The translations under genes were made by a program, and so were the position numbers. The notes below the pieces were generated by a model. The model did no database searches, was not told where the DNA came from, and saw only the letters and a list, made by a program, of their open reading frames with translations. Below, piece after piece: positions 8,060-16,430 of a stretch of 25,668 nucleotides of DNA (positions are counted from its first letter, which is position 1; the number at the start of each line of letters is the position of its first letter). The stretch lies in assembly GCA_003218785.1 (NCBI GenBank), contig QHOM01000024.1, positions 1 to 25,668 of the forward strand, given 5' to 3'. Source of the DNA: Verrucomicrobiota bacterium. Its GTDB lineage: Bacteria; Verrucomicrobiota; Verrucomicrobiia; Chthoniobacterales; UBA10450.

Positions 8060-8617
8060 ATGGCCGCGGCAAACGATCTTCGCAAAGGAATGGCAATCAA
8101 ATACAACGGCAATCCGGCCATTGTGCTGGAGGTGCATCATCGCACCCCCGGCAATTTGCGCGCATTCGTCCAGGCAATCATCCGCTACATCAACACCGGC
8201 AAGAGCGCCGATGTTCGCTTCGGCTCCACCGACAAGGTGGAACTGGTTGAGATCGAGCGAAAGGTGCTCGAATTCAGTTACAAAGATCGCAACGGCTATC
8301 ATTTCATGGACCCGGAGACGTACGACACGATCACATTGCAGGAAAGTCTGATCGGGGACGCCAAAGAGTATCTTGTGGAAAATCTTTCTGTGCAGGTCCT
8401 CTACGCGGAAGGCAAACCGGTCCAGGTTGAGTTGCCTGCGTCCGTCAGTCTCAAGGTTGTTGAATCTCCGGAAGGCTTGCGAGGCGACACTGCTAGCAAC
8501 GTGACAAAGCCCGCCGTCCTTGAGACGGGAAAGACGATCAACGTCCCGCTTTTCATCAAAGAAGGCGAAACGATCAAGATCGACACCCGTACCGGCGCCT
8601 ACATGGGACGCGCGTAA
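8060..8617 (+). CDS. efp: Translation elongation factor P with Asn at the tip position
   Basis: EF-P binds between the ribosomal P and E sites and relieves stalling at proline runs. The 185 residues match the family, with the KOW-like N-domain (DLRKGMAIKYNGNPAIVLE), central domain and the C-terminal OB domain (VETGKT-like LETGKTINVPLFIKEGETIKIDTRTGAYMGRA). The loop that carries the modified residue reads HHRTPGNLRAF: the position equal to Lys34 of the E. coli protein is Asn32, so neither beta-lysylation (EpmA, Lys) nor rhamnosylation (EarP, Arg) can occur there as described. No modification gene lies nearby. The ATG at 8060 follows a heptad repeat and no clear Shine-Dalgarno sequence. Confidence 0.95.
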   Translation: MAAANDLRKGMAIKYNGNPAIVLEVHHRTPGNLRAFVQAIIRYINTGKSADVRFGSTDKVELVEIERKVLEFSYKDRNGYHFMDPETYDTITLQESLIGDAKEYLVENLSVQVLYAEGKPVQVELPASVSLKVVESPEGLRGDTASNVTKPAVLETGKTINVPLFIKEGETIKIDTRTGAYMGRA

Positions 8618-8637
8618 TTCTGTTACTCTGGGGGAGC

Positions 8638-8654
8638 ACAGGCCGCTGGCCTGT
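8638..8654. terminator. Hairpin downstream of efp
   Basis: ACAGGCC, a 3-nt loop and GGCCTGT form a perfect 7-bp stem 20 bp after the efp stop. No U-tract follows, so intrinsic termination is uncertain. The rest of 8655-8769 has no gene that I can support; CCGCG/CGCGG at 8741-8755 forms a further weak stem. Confidence 0.4.
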
Positions 8655-8769
8655 TGGTTGCGGCGGCCCAGCCGAAACGATCTTTTATTCCGCGTGCGAA
8701 ATGATGTCATGAACAGCGTCATCCTCGTCGCCCGAAAAGTCCGCGTAATCCGCGGTTCCGTCTTGCTAT

Positions 8770-8797
8770 AATCTGTGTGAATCTGCGTAATCTGCGG
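8770..8797 (+). repeat. 9-10-nt tandem repeat before the HExxH membrane gene
   Basis: Three copies of AATCTGYGT (10, 9 and 9 nt long) run without gap into the ATG at 8798. The repeat also holds a GTG (8777) that opens the same frame, so the GTG start would be repeat-encoded. Confidence 0.8.
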
Positions 8798-9613
8798 ATG
8801 ACTTTGGCTGCGACAAATCGAAGATCGACAAACAAAAAGCGTAGACCGGACGGTGGCAGAAAGGTCGTCCGAAATGTCGCGCGAGCGACAAGATTCATTC
8901 CTGCGTCCAATCCATTCACAGTACCCACACGCTGGGTGAAGTTTGTTTTTGCAATTTTCTTGCTGCCGGTCTGCGCGATTCTTTCTCAGACGTTTTTCAC
9001 TATCTTTGCGCGTGCAACCGTGATGCACCGGCTCTGGGCGGGCGAGGAATTTTGGTTCTTTTCGCTGGGCGCGGTCCTTTGGTTGATCGCGTTCCTCGGC
9101 TTGCCCCGGCCGATTGTCCTCTACGTCTTCGGACATGAACTTACCCATGCGCTCTGGGTTTTGCTGATGGGCGGGCGCGTCAGCCGGTTTCGCGTCAGCC
9201 GCGACGGTGGCCATGTGGTAACGGACCGAAACAATTTTTGGATAGCGCTGGCACCTTATTTTTTCCCGCTCTACAGCATTCTGGCAATCGCCATTTATGG
9301 CCTGCTCAGCCTGTCCCTAAACATGCAGCCATATGGCCGTTTGCTTTACGCGATCATCGGCGCGACGTGGGCATTCCATTTCACCTTCACCTGTTGGATG
9401 ATTCCCAAGAATCAGACCGACCTGAGCGACCAAGGCACCTTCTTCTCGCTCGTCGTCATCTATTTGATGAACCTGCTGCTGCTCAGCGTGATGCTCATTC
9501 TTGCATCTCCGCAAATTACATTCGCAGCCTTCGGCGCGGATTTGCTGACAAATCTCAGCAACTTCTCCCAGTGGATTGTCGATCTTTTTCAGGGCTATGC
9601 GCGCAATCGGTAA
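8798..9613 (+). CDS. Membrane protein with HExxH zinc-protease motif (M50-like)
   Basis: About 271 residues: a basic N-terminus rich in Arg and Lys, then about six hydrophobic helices. The motif GHELTHALW (His113, Glu114, His117) lies at the end of the second helix and is followed by MGGRVSRFRVSRDGGHVVT, which resembles the HExxH helix and following strand of M50 membrane metalloproteases. The second M50 motif (LDG-type Asp) is not obvious; NNFWIALAPYFFPLYS occupies its usual place, so the third zinc ligand is unclear. It could be a site-2-protease relative or a non-peptidase zincin. I chose the ATG at 8798, directly after the repeat, over the repeat-encoded GTG at 8777. It converges on treY. 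Confidence 0.65.
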   Translation: MTLAATNRRSTNKKRRPDGGRKVVRNVARATRFIPASNPFTVPTRWVKFVFAIFLLPVCAILSQTFFTIFARATVMHRLWAGEEFWFFSLGAVLWLIAFLGLPRPIVLYVFGHELTHALWVLLMGGRVSRFRVSRDGGHVVTDRNNFWIALAPYFFPLYSILAIAIYGLLSLSLNMQPYGRLLYAIIGATWAFHFTFTCWMIPKNQTDLSDQGTFFSLVVIYLMNLLLLSVMLILASPQITFAAFGADLLTNLSNFSQWIVDLFQGYARNR

Positions 9614-9621
9614 TCTTCGAT

Positions 9622-9642
9622 AGAGCGGACGCTCTGCGGAGC
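9622..9642. terminator. Hairpins between convergent membrane gene and treY
   Basis: AGAGC-GGAC-GCTCT (9622-9635) and the alternative GCTC-TGCG-GAGC (9631-9642) are mutually exclusive short stems in the 69-bp space between the two stop codons. They are candidates for a weak bidirectional terminator; no U-tract is present. Confidence 0.35.
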
Positions 9643-9682
9643 CGACGAAAAAATCATGAAGCTCTACGACTCGAGTTTTGCC

Positions 9683-12553
9683 CTACCGAAGATTCGTAAT
9701 CGCCCCAAATGGAAGGATCGACATTGCGTCGGCTACCGAAACGTGTCGGCCTTCGTGATGAATCGGGCGGCACGTAAAGAGGTCGTGTGCGTGCTCGAAC
9801 GAAAGCGTCTCGGGAAATTCGATTGCAGTATCCTTCCACCGCTCGCCAACCGGGGGAAAACCAACGCGCGACGAAAGCCGAGGCGCGATTACTGCAATCC
9901 ATTTGCCTGCCAATTCTCGGGCGAAACTGACACAGCACTCTGCAAATGTTCCGCTCGCTGCCAGTGGCAAATATTCTCCACGCCGGAAAAGATCGACGTG
10001 TTCGCGTCGAAATTGCAGGACTTGCTGTGTCAGAAACATTTTGATCCGGCCATCCGGCCAGTTCCGCACCAGCTCCTCTGGCGTAGCACCCGGTAATGCG
10101 TCGAGCATTTCGCGTCGTCGTTTGTAATCGACCGGTCGCCGGTTGTCAGGGTCGACCAGACTGTAATCCCAAATCTCGTTGCCTTGATAAATGTCGGGTA
10201 CTCCCGGCAAAGTCAGTTTGAGCAGTGTCTGGGTGAGCGAATTGATCGCACCAAGCCGCGCAACTTCCTGCGCAATCGGAACGAAAGCCGGAATGAACTT
10301 GTTCCGCCGCGAGGGATCGAGGATTTTGGCGACGAAATCGCGCATCGACGCGTCCCATTCTTCATTCGGTTGGATCCAGCTCGTATTGATCTTCGCTTCG
10401 TGGAGAGCCTTGGCCATGTAAGCTTGAATCCGCTCAATATACTCCTGTGTTGCCGCGCTTTCGGGTTCGCCCGAGTCCCGGATTGGCCAGGTTCCAAGCA
10501 AAGTCTGGTAGAGGAGGTATTCCTCATTCGCGTCCGGCGCTTCGACTTCATTAATAGTCCGCTTCCAGCGCCGGTTCGTCAGACGCCACCGTTGTAACCA
10601 ACGCCGCCAAAGCTCCGGCATTTCGGAAATGGCAACCATCCGTGCGCGCACGTCTTCGCTGCGTTTCGTGTCATGCGTCGAAGTCGCGAGCAAAGTTGCC
10701 GGCCAATCGCGTTGTCGATCGCGATTGCGTTCGTGGAACTCGTCAATACTCAATCCGAACTGTTGCGGCTCCCCGCCCACTTCATTTAGCGCGGCCAACC
10801 GGTTGTAAATGTAAAAGACCGTATCCTCCAGCCCCTTGGCCATGATCGGTCCCGTTGTTTGTTGAAACTTGAGCACGAAATGTGTGTGCTCGGTGCGCGC
10901 TTCGACATCGAGGTTTTCCGGGAACCGAAAGACCAAAACGTCGCGCAGAAAATTGAAAATGGATTCTTCAATCGCGGGATTCCGACGCTTGGCTGCGGTG
11001 ACTGCGCGCTCGACGATTTGTCGATCTTCTTCGCTCACCGGCTGACCCGGCGCGAGATAAGTTCGATAAACGGGAAAACAGGCGATCGTTTCTCGCACGG
11101 CACGCGCGAGCGCTTCGAGGGTAAAATCGCGATACCAGCGGTTCTGCTCCGAAAGCCGATCAACCATGTTGCCCAGAACATTGACATCATTGGCGAGCGA
11201 CAATTTCATCACTTGCAGCTTTTTCGCATAAAGCAGATGCCCAAAAGGCAGGGAGTGGCCGATGAAGCGATGAAATGTCTTGGTGATCGCCGTCTCGGCT
11301 GAAGAATCGACAAGCAACTGCGCCACCTGATTTGAAAAATCGTAGCCAGTCGTGCCGTGCACCAGCCAGTCTTTCCGCAGCGTTTCGGCGCCGGTGAGAA
11401 TCTTTTCCGCGACCATGTAAATGGCGCGTCCATCCTGGGGTAGGGCGATCGCCAGCGCTTTCGCGCAGCGCTGCTGAAGCTTTTCGAAATACTCGCGCGG
11501 TAAATAAAGTCCGTCCGGATGGTCTATGCGGAGGCCTGTCACCGCGCGGGTGCACACCAATTCGAGTAACAACCAGTGAGTCGCATCAAAAACCTTTGGC
11601 AATTCAACCCGAATCGCTGCCAGATCATTCACATCAAAAAAGCGGCGATAATTAATTTCTTCGGCGGCGACCCGCCAAAATGCTAGCCGGTAAGACTGCG
11701 CGTTGAGCAACTCATCAAGCGCATCAAAGCTGCGTGGGTCGCCCGGTTCTCCGTTGATCTGGGCCAGTGCTTTTTCAATTGCGTGTTGAACTTGCGGCGC
11801 TTCGGCGCAACGCCGTTCGAGACGTCGCTTGATGATTTCTTTTTCGCGAATGCGCTCGCCGATGCGCTTCGGATCGGTTTCAGTACGCTTCGGTAAATAT
11901 TCGAGCGCGGTCAGAATGCTTTGCAATTCCGCGTAGAAATCTTCGTCCTTGTATTCCGCGAGATTTTGCAGCGCGATTTCCAGAACATATCGATATGTGC
12001 CCGGCGCGATCGGCAGTCTGCGCTCGCCGTAGAGCAGATAAAAGGTGCCCTCCTTGAAACGCACGTGAAGCTCACCGCGCTCGAGGACGCGCCCATACTG
12101 GTCGCTCAGGATAGGCAACAGAACCTTGTCGCGCAGATCCCATTTCAGCGGATGCCAGTCGATATCGAAATAGGGCGCATACCTCGAGCTGGGCCCGTTT
12201 TCGAGCACATCCATCCACCACTCGTTGAGCGGTTCCGCGATCCCCACGTGGTTCGGCACGAAATCGAGCACCTGGCCCATCGAGTGCGCGTGCAGTTCCG
12301 CAATCCAGGAGTCGTATTCCTCGCGCGAACCAATCGCGGCGTTGAATTTATTATGGTCGGTAATGTCGTAGCCGTGCAGGCTCTCCGCGCCTGCCTGAAA
12401 ATAGGGCGACGCGTAAGCATCGGTCACACCCAGGACATGCAGATACGGCACGATCTCTCGTGCCTGAGCGAACGTGAACCAGCGATTGAACTGCAATCGA
12501 TAGGTCGAACTGGGAATGCGCGGATATTTTTCTTTTGTCATCTCCTTTGTCAT
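9683..12553 (-). CDS. treY: Maltooligosyl trehalose synthase (GH13 family)
   Basis: Rearranges the reducing-end alpha-1,4 bond of maltodextrins to alpha,alpha-1,1, the step before TreZ releases trehalose. The 956 residues match TreY, longer than other GH13 enzymes because of an inserted helical domain. The start YRLQFNRWFTFAQAREIVPYL is typical. Catalytic residues can be placed: Asp344 in GLRIDHPDG, Glu383 in YMVAEKIL and Asp628 in STHDTKRSEDVRAR. Near the end LTLPGVPDIYQGNEIWDYSLVDPDNRRPVDY is the canonical TreY block. Two tandem ATGs (12553 and 12541) each begin ATGACAAA; the first is made by the end of an inverted-repeat element. No treZ, treX or treS is in the window. Trehalose would serve as osmolyte or desiccation protectant. 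Confidence 0.95.
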   Translation of the reverse strand: MTKEMTKEKYPRIPSSTYRLQFNRWFTFAQAREIVPYLHVLGVTDAYASPYFQAGAESLHGYDITDHNKFNAAIGSREEYDSWIAELHAHSMGQVLDFVPNHVGIAEPLNEWWMDVLENGPSSRYAPYFDIDWHPLKWDLRDKVLLPILSDQYGRVLERGELHVRFKEGTFYLLYGERRLPIAPGTYRYVLEIALQNLAEYKDEDFYAELQSILTALEYLPKRTETDPKRIGERIREKEIIKRRLERRCAEAPQVQHAIEKALAQINGEPGDPRSFDALDELLNAQSYRLAFWRVAAEEINYRRFFDVNDLAAIRVELPKVFDATHWLLLELVCTRAVTGLRIDHPDGLYLPREYFEKLQQRCAKALAIALPQDGRAIYMVAEKILTGAETLRKDWLVHGTTGYDFSNQVAQLLVDSSAETAITKTFHRFIGHSLPFGHLLYAKKLQVMKLSLANDVNVLGNMVDRLSEQNRWYRDFTLEALARAVRETIACFPVYRTYLAPGQPVSEEDRQIVERAVTAAKRRNPAIEESIFNFLRDVLVFRFPENLDVEARTEHTHFVLKFQQTTGPIMAKGLEDTVFYIYNRLAALNEVGGEPQQFGLSIDEFHERNRDRQRDWPATLLATSTHDTKRSEDVRARMVAISEMPELWRRWLQRWRLTNRRWKRTINEVEAPDANEEYLLYQTLLGTWPIRDSGEPESAATQEYIERIQAYMAKALHEAKINTSWIQPNEEWDASMRDFVAKILDPSRRNKFIPAFVPIAQEVARLGAINSLTQTLLKLTLPGVPDIYQGNEIWDYSLVDPDNRRPVDYKRRREMLDALPGATPEELVRNWPDGRIKMFLTQQVLQFRREHVDLFRRGEYLPLAASGTFAECCVSFARELAGKWIAVIAPRLSSRVGFPPVGERWKDTAIEFPETLSFEHAHDLFTCRPIHHEGRHVSVADAMSILPFGAITNLR

Positions 12554-12662
12554 TCCGAGCGAAGTCTCCCGCTGTGGCGGGATTACTATTCGCCTTCAGT
12601 GAGCGATGCGCCAAAAAAACTGCGAGATCTTTCGACTCCGCTGCGCTCCGCTCAGGATGACA
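12548..12662. repeat. 115-bp MITE-like element with terminal inverted repeats
   Basis: The 14-nt ends (12548-12561 and 12649-12662) are inverted copies with 12 of 14 matches (TGTCATYCYGAGCG). Inside lie a 6-bp hairpin (12567-12582, TCCCGC/GCGGGA) and a purine/pyrimidine-rich arm GAGCGGAGCGCAGCGGAG. From memory, ends of this type occur as dispersed repeats in many environmental bacterial genomes. Its left end overlaps the first treY start codon. Confidence 0.65.
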
Positions 12663-12684
12663 CGCTTCAAATCGAAGCGTGTCA
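12658..12684 (-). terminator. Perfect 11-bp stem at the end of argS
   Basis: TGACACGCTTC (12658-12668), a 5-nt loop and its exact complement (12674-12684). The stem starts with the argS stop codon TGA. There is no following U-tract, and the far side merges into the 115-bp repeat element, so termination is plausible rather than proven. Confidence 0.5.
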
Positions 12685-14427
12685 CATTTTGTCCGGCGCT
12701 TTTATCCCGAGAAGATCGAGACCACGCTGTAAAACTCGCCCGGTGAGATCGCACAATGTCAAACGCGAGCTGCGCGCGGGTTCTTCCGATTTCAAGACCG
12801 GACAGGCTTCGTAAAATGTGTGAAAGCTGTTCGCCAACTCGAACAAATAATTTGCCAGAATGTTCGGGCGAAAATCGTTCAGCACCTGTGGGACTATTTC
12901 CGCGAACTGACAAAGACGCTTTGCGAGATTAATTTCGGCACGATCATCGAGAATCAATTCGCCACAGGAGGAGTCTGTGTCGCCGCGGCGGCGGGACTTG
13001 CCGATCTTTGGTGCGGATTCGTCGGCTTTGCGAAAAATGGAACGAATTCGCACATAAGCGTTCTGCAGATATGGCGCCGTGTTTCCTTGCAGGGAGAGCA
13101 TCTTCTCCCACGAAAAAATATAATCTGTCATCCGGTATTGCGAGAGATCGAAGTACTTGACCGCGCCGATCCCGATCTTGTGCGCGATGTCCGTCTTGTC
13201 TGCTTCACTCAAATCTGGATTCTTCTCCTCGATAATTTTGCGGGCGCGCTTGCAGGCTTCCTCGAGAAGACCACGCAGCGGCACATTTTCGCCAGACCGT
13301 GTTTTCATCAATTTGCGGTCTTCGCCGAGAATACTGCCGAAGGTGATGTGACGAAAATCGGCGCTGTAACCTTCGCGCCGCGCGATCTCAAAGATTTGTT
13401 TGAAGTGTAAACTTTGCGGAGCACCGACTACGTACCAAACGGTGTCTGCTTTCAAATCATTGACCCGATAATCAACTGTCGCGAGATCCGTCGTCGCATA
13501 ATTGTATCCGCCGTCCCGCTTCCGAACGATGCATGGTTTATTCGCTAGTTCGGGCTGATCGCGAAAAAAAACAACGACCGCGCCTTCGCTGATTTCACCA
13601 ATACCGGACTTGAGCAAGCGCTCGACCACAGCGGGTAAGCGATCGTTGTAAAAACTTTCGCCGCACTGGATGTCGTAATGGACATCTAGCAAGGTGTAGA
13701 CGTGCTCGAAATCCTGCATTGAGAAGGCGACACATTCATTCCAGATATCGATGTTTTCCCTGTCGCCGGCTTGCAGTCTCACCAACTCCTGCCGACAGGC
13801 CTCCCGAACCTGCGGATCCCTGGTCGCTCTCTCGTTTGTCTCCCTGTAGATGCGAACGATCTCGGCAAGCGGATCGCGCTGAAGCGATTGTCGATCCAGC
13901 AGATTTTTCCAGCCGTAAATCACCATCCCAAACTGAGTGCCCCAATCGCCAATGTGATTGTCACGGATCACTTCATGCCCGAGAAACTGCGCGATGCGCG
14001 CCAGCGCGTCCCCGAGCACGGTGCTGCGGATGTGACCGACGTGCATCGGTTTGGCCACGTTGGGCGATCCGAAATCAATGACGATCGTTCTGGTCGATTT
14101 TGTCCTTGCAACGCCGAGTCGTTCGTCTCGGAGAACCTCGCCCGCTTTTTTTGCGATCGCGTCGGCACGCAACGTGAAGTTGATGAAGCCAGCGCCCGCG
14201 ACTGTAGGCGGTTCGCAAAGATCGCCAATATCAAACTGGGCAATAACTCTTTCGGCCAGAGTTTGCGGATTTTCGCTCCGCTGTTTCCCGAGCACGAGAG
14301 CGGCATTGGTCTGATAGTCGCCGAAACGCCGATCTGTCGCCGGCGTCAGTTCGCCCGCATTCGGCAGGCCGGCCTTTGCCAGCGCATCGGAGAGTCTCTT
14401 TGCGAGGAGTGATTGGAAAGTCTCCAT
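12682..14427 (-). CDS. argS: Arginyl-tRNA synthetase
   Basis: Class I aminoacyl-tRNA synthetase that charges tRNA-Arg; cytoplasmic. The 581 residues fit. The N-terminal Add1 domain is followed by VIDFGSPNVAKPMHVGHIRS with the HIGH signature as HVGH at residues 129-132, GDWGTQFGMVIYGW, RKRDGGYNYATTDLAT, and the KMSKS equivalent in DRKLMKTRSGENV. The C-terminal DALR anticodon-binding domain shows NTAPYLQNAYVRIRSI and ends at IKAPDKM. The ATG at 14427 is preceded by a repeat with 10-11-nt period and no Shine-Dalgarno sequence. It lies on the same strand as treY, with the 115-bp repeat element between them. Confidence 0.97.
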   Translation of the reverse strand: METFQSLLAKRLSDALAKAGLPNAGELTPATDRRFGDYQTNAALVLGKQRSENPQTLAERVIAQFDIGDLCEPPTVAGAGFINFTLRADAIAKKAGEVLRDERLGVARTKSTRTIVIDFGSPNVAKPMHVGHIRSTVLGDALARIAQFLGHEVIRDNHIGDWGTQFGMVIYGWKNLLDRQSLQRDPLAEIVRIYRETNERATRDPQVREACRQELVRLQAGDRENIDIWNECVAFSMQDFEHVYTLLDVHYDIQCGESFYNDRLPAVVERLLKSGIGEISEGAVVVFFRDQPELANKPCIVRKRDGGYNYATTDLATVDYRVNDLKADTVWYVVGAPQSLHFKQIFEIARREGYSADFRHITFGSILGEDRKLMKTRSGENVPLRGLLEEACKRARKIIEEKNPDLSEADKTDIAHKIGIGAVKYFDLSQYRMTDYIFSWEKMLSLQGNTAPYLQNAYVRIRSIFRKADESAPKIGKSRRRGDTDSSCGELILDDRAEINLAKRLCQFAEIVPQVLNDFRPNILANYLFELANSFHTFYEACPVLKSEEPARSSRLTLCDLTGRVLQRGLDLLGIKAPDKM

Positions 14428-14435
14428 CAGTTTTT

Positions 14436-14466
14436 AGCCAGAGATTCCCACAGATGAAACACGGAT
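14436..14466 (-). repeat. 10-11-nt repeat before argS
   Basis: Read toward argS, three units that begin ATCYSTG-like (ATCCGTG, ATCTGTG, ATCTCTG) lie 10-11 nt apart and end 8 nt before the ATG. The unit resembles the one before the HExxH membrane gene (AATCTGYGT). The rest of 14467-14582 holds a CGCTTCG/CGAAGCG hairpin near 14490 but no gene I can support. Confidence 0.6.
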
Positions 14467-14582
14467 AAAGTCAATTTGCACTTATAGTCGCTTCGCTCCC
14501 CGAAGCGCGGCGCCGGGATGCTTAAAACGCATGCGCCATGTCGCTCAGAGAGCGGCAGCTACAGCGCGTCAAACGTTGCTTA

Positions 14583-15044
14583 TTATTGTGAACGATCGCG
14601 AAAGATAGACAAAATTTCGTCGGCCGATTTTGCTTCGGCCAGACTCTCACGCACGCTGCGATCGTTCAAGAATTTGGCAATCGACGCGAGCGTGCGCAGG
14701 TGCGTCTGAAATTGATTTTTGGGCACAATGAAAAGCACGACGAATTTCACCGGCGCGTTATCGAGCGCATCGAATTCAATTCCGCCTGTCGATCTTCCAA
14801 ACGCCGCCACGACTTCTTCGAGCCGGTCGGAAGAGCAGTGCGGAATGGCAATCCCAAATCCGATGCCAGTGCTCATCGTTTCCTCGCGCTGCTTCAGCGA
14901 GGCCAGAATGCTCTCGCGATCCGCACGTTTGATTTTGCCCAGGCTAACAAGCAGATCGATCAACTCGACGATGGCCGGCCAACGCTCGGTCGCCCTCATC
15001 TCGGGGATGATTTGCTCGGCAGAAAGTAAGCTGGCCAGCGACAT
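14583..15044 (-). CDS. PTS EIIA domain protein, PtsN/fructose type
   Basis: A 153-residue stand-alone EIIA type 2 domain. The phosphorylated His is His69 in GIGFGIAIPHCSSDRL, followed by VVAAFGRSTGGIEFDALDNAPVKFVVLFIVP and THLRTLASIAKFL, as in PtsN (EIIA-Ntr) and FruA-type EIIA. It most likely receives phosphate from an HPr-like protein and acts as a regulator, since no EIIB or EIIC transporter is in the window. The ATG at 15044 is preceded by a run of six G on the coding strand about 7 nt away, a strong ribosome-binding site. It is divergent from nothing nearby: the GT2 gene lies downstream on the same strand, 88 bp away. Confidence 0.85.
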   Translation of the reverse strand: MSLASLLSAEQIIPEMRATERWPAIVELIDLLVSLGKIKRADRESILASLKQREETMSTGIGFGIAIPHCSSDRLEEVVAAFGRSTGGIEFDALDNAPVKFVVLFIVPKNQFQTHLRTLASIAKFLNDRSVRESLAEAKSADEILSIFRDRSQ

Positions 15045-15132
15045 GCAGATTCCCCCCAGTACGGGAGCGCAAGCTTAGCGGGGGCGTTCAGGTTGACAAG
15101 CGCGTTTTAGGCCGGCTACAACCACACCGCTC

Positions 15133-15858
15133 TCAACTAGAAGCGCCGTCACTATCACGCACTTTATAGTTTAACCGTCGCGCAAGCAGCCAACGCACGC
15201 CGAACATGTCGATGGTGGCCCGGAAGGCGCGATTGCCCAGACCGTACTTGCTGTGACCGAAGCGCCGCGGACGATGATTTACGGGCATTTCCACCAGCCG
15301 ATAGCCTGCGCCTTTAACAAGCGCAGGAATGAAGCGGTGCATCCCTTTGAACGGAACGAGTGCGCTCACGCACTCACGCCGCATCGCTTTCAGCGTGCAG
15401 CCTGTGTCGCGCACGCCGTCTTTCGTGAAACGGCTTCGAACGGCGTTGGCTATCCGGCTCGTCAGCCGCTTCACCAGCGTGTCCTTGCGTTGCAATCGAT
15501 AGCCACAGACGAGGTCAGCGCCGCGTGCGATCTCAGCGACAAGCCTGGGAATGTCCACGGGATCATTTTGCAAATCGCCATCGATGAGAACTGCGGTGGC
15601 GCCACGGGCGGCCTGAAGGCCAGCATAAATAGCGGCGCTTTGTCCCCTGTTTTTTTCGAAACGAATCACTCGAATATTCGGTGCAGGTTTGATTCGCTCG
15701 ACCGTTCGATCAACCGATCCATCGTCCACAAAAACGATTTCGTGATCGAGTCCACCCAGCGCTGCACGCAGCTCCGATTGTAAGATCGACATGTTCTCCT
15801 CCTCATTAAAAAGAGGCACGATCACAGAAACTGCCGGTGAGTTTGTCACCCCCGTCAT
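15133..15858 (-). CDS. Glycosyltransferase family 2, polyprenyl-phosphate sugar synthase type
   Basis: About 241 residues of the DPM1/ArnC-like GT2 group that load a sugar on undecaprenyl phosphate. Visible: VSVIVPLFNEEENM, HEIVFVDDGSVDRT, FEKNRGQSAAIYAGLQAARG, the metal-binding DGD in VLIDGDLQNDP, DTGCTLKAMRRE and the acceptor block HRFIPALVKGAGYRLVEMPVNHRPR, then RFGHSKYGLGNR. There is no long C-terminal membrane segment, as in the soluble DPM1 form. I chose the ATG at 15858 because it overlaps the TGA of the upstream GT39 frame (ATGA), although the frame is open to another ATG at 15900. It is the last gene of the PAP2-GT39-GT2 operon and would supply the lipid-linked sugar that the GT39 enzyme transfers. 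Confidence 0.9.
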   Translation of the reverse strand: MTGVTNSPAVSVIVPLFNEEENMSILQSELRAALGGLDHEIVFVDDGSVDRTVERIKPAPNIRVIRFEKNRGQSAAIYAGLQAARGATAVLIDGDLQNDPVDIPRLVAEIARGADLVCGYRLQRKDTLVKRLTSRIANAVRSRFTKDGVRDTGCTLKAMRRECVSALVPFKGMHRFIPALVKGAGYRLVEMPVNHRPRRFGHSKYGLGNRAFRATIDMFGVRWLLARRLNYKVRDSDGASS

Positions 15859-16430
15859 AACGGGAGCGTGCGATAATTTCGGCAAAGAAACACCTGCCAT
15901 TTACGCAGCACCTTGCCGTAACGCCGCACTTCAATGGTTCCGACCGGTTCCGTCGATTGAAAGGCAGCTCGGATATTGTGAGGTACGTGTTCTTTTTCCC
16001 CCGCTCGAATGAAGAGCGCATCGCGTCCGACGAAGGGACTGATCCCATTCTCCTCGGTATAAACTTCGCCCCCCGGCTGCGGCGTGCCCGGCTTTAGTTC
16101 CACAAACTCATCGTAGCGCGGCCAAAACGAGAACTGATTCACCAGGTCCTGCGATTCGGTAATGTAAACGGGGGGATGACCCGGACCCTCCGCTCGTTTG
16201 TCGCGCAGATAAAATGAAATTTCCGACGCACGATCGCGGGCATCCGCAATGAGAAACAGTTTCTCGCCCAGTTGCGCCTCGAAATCATTACGCATTTTCT
16301 CAACGGCGCGGGTCGCACTTTTCCATCCACGCATCCGGTCGCTCGGATCACTTCGCCACAATTGGTAGCCTGCGGTGCGCAACAAGTCCGTATCCAGCAC
16401 GATGACGCTCGTGATTAAGCCAACCAGAGG
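15855..16430 (-). pseudogene. C-terminal fragment of the GT39 glycosyltransferase
   Basis: In the frame two bases away from the N-terminal part lies the periplasmic end of the same protein: GLITSVIVLDTDLLRTAGY, SDRMRGWKSATRAVEKMRN, LGEKLFLIADARDRASEISF, VNQFSFWPRYDEF and a last block ending RNYRTLPL. It has no start of its own; the frame is open upstream to 16736, but that part reads as an out-of-frame shadow of the membrane domain. Its TGA overlaps the GT2 ATG (ATGA), which shows that it is the genuine end of the gene. Recall of the family suggests that some tens of residues, including one membrane helix, are missing between the two parts. Confidence 0.75.

Noticed and set aside
8761..8772. 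TATAAT at 8767-8772 as a promoter -10 box
   Set aside because: No matching -35 element at 16-18 nt, and the sequence runs into the repeat unit, so it is not a supported promoter.
8039..9214. Long open frame on the minus strand (391 codons) across efp and the membrane gene
   Set aside because: It is antisense to two well-supported genes, its product is rich in Arg, Asp and Gln with no recognisable motif, and it crosses the repeat region.
11921..12814. 297-codon plus-strand frame across the treY start and argS end
   Set aside because: Antisense to treY and argS and runs through the inverted-repeat element; no domain.
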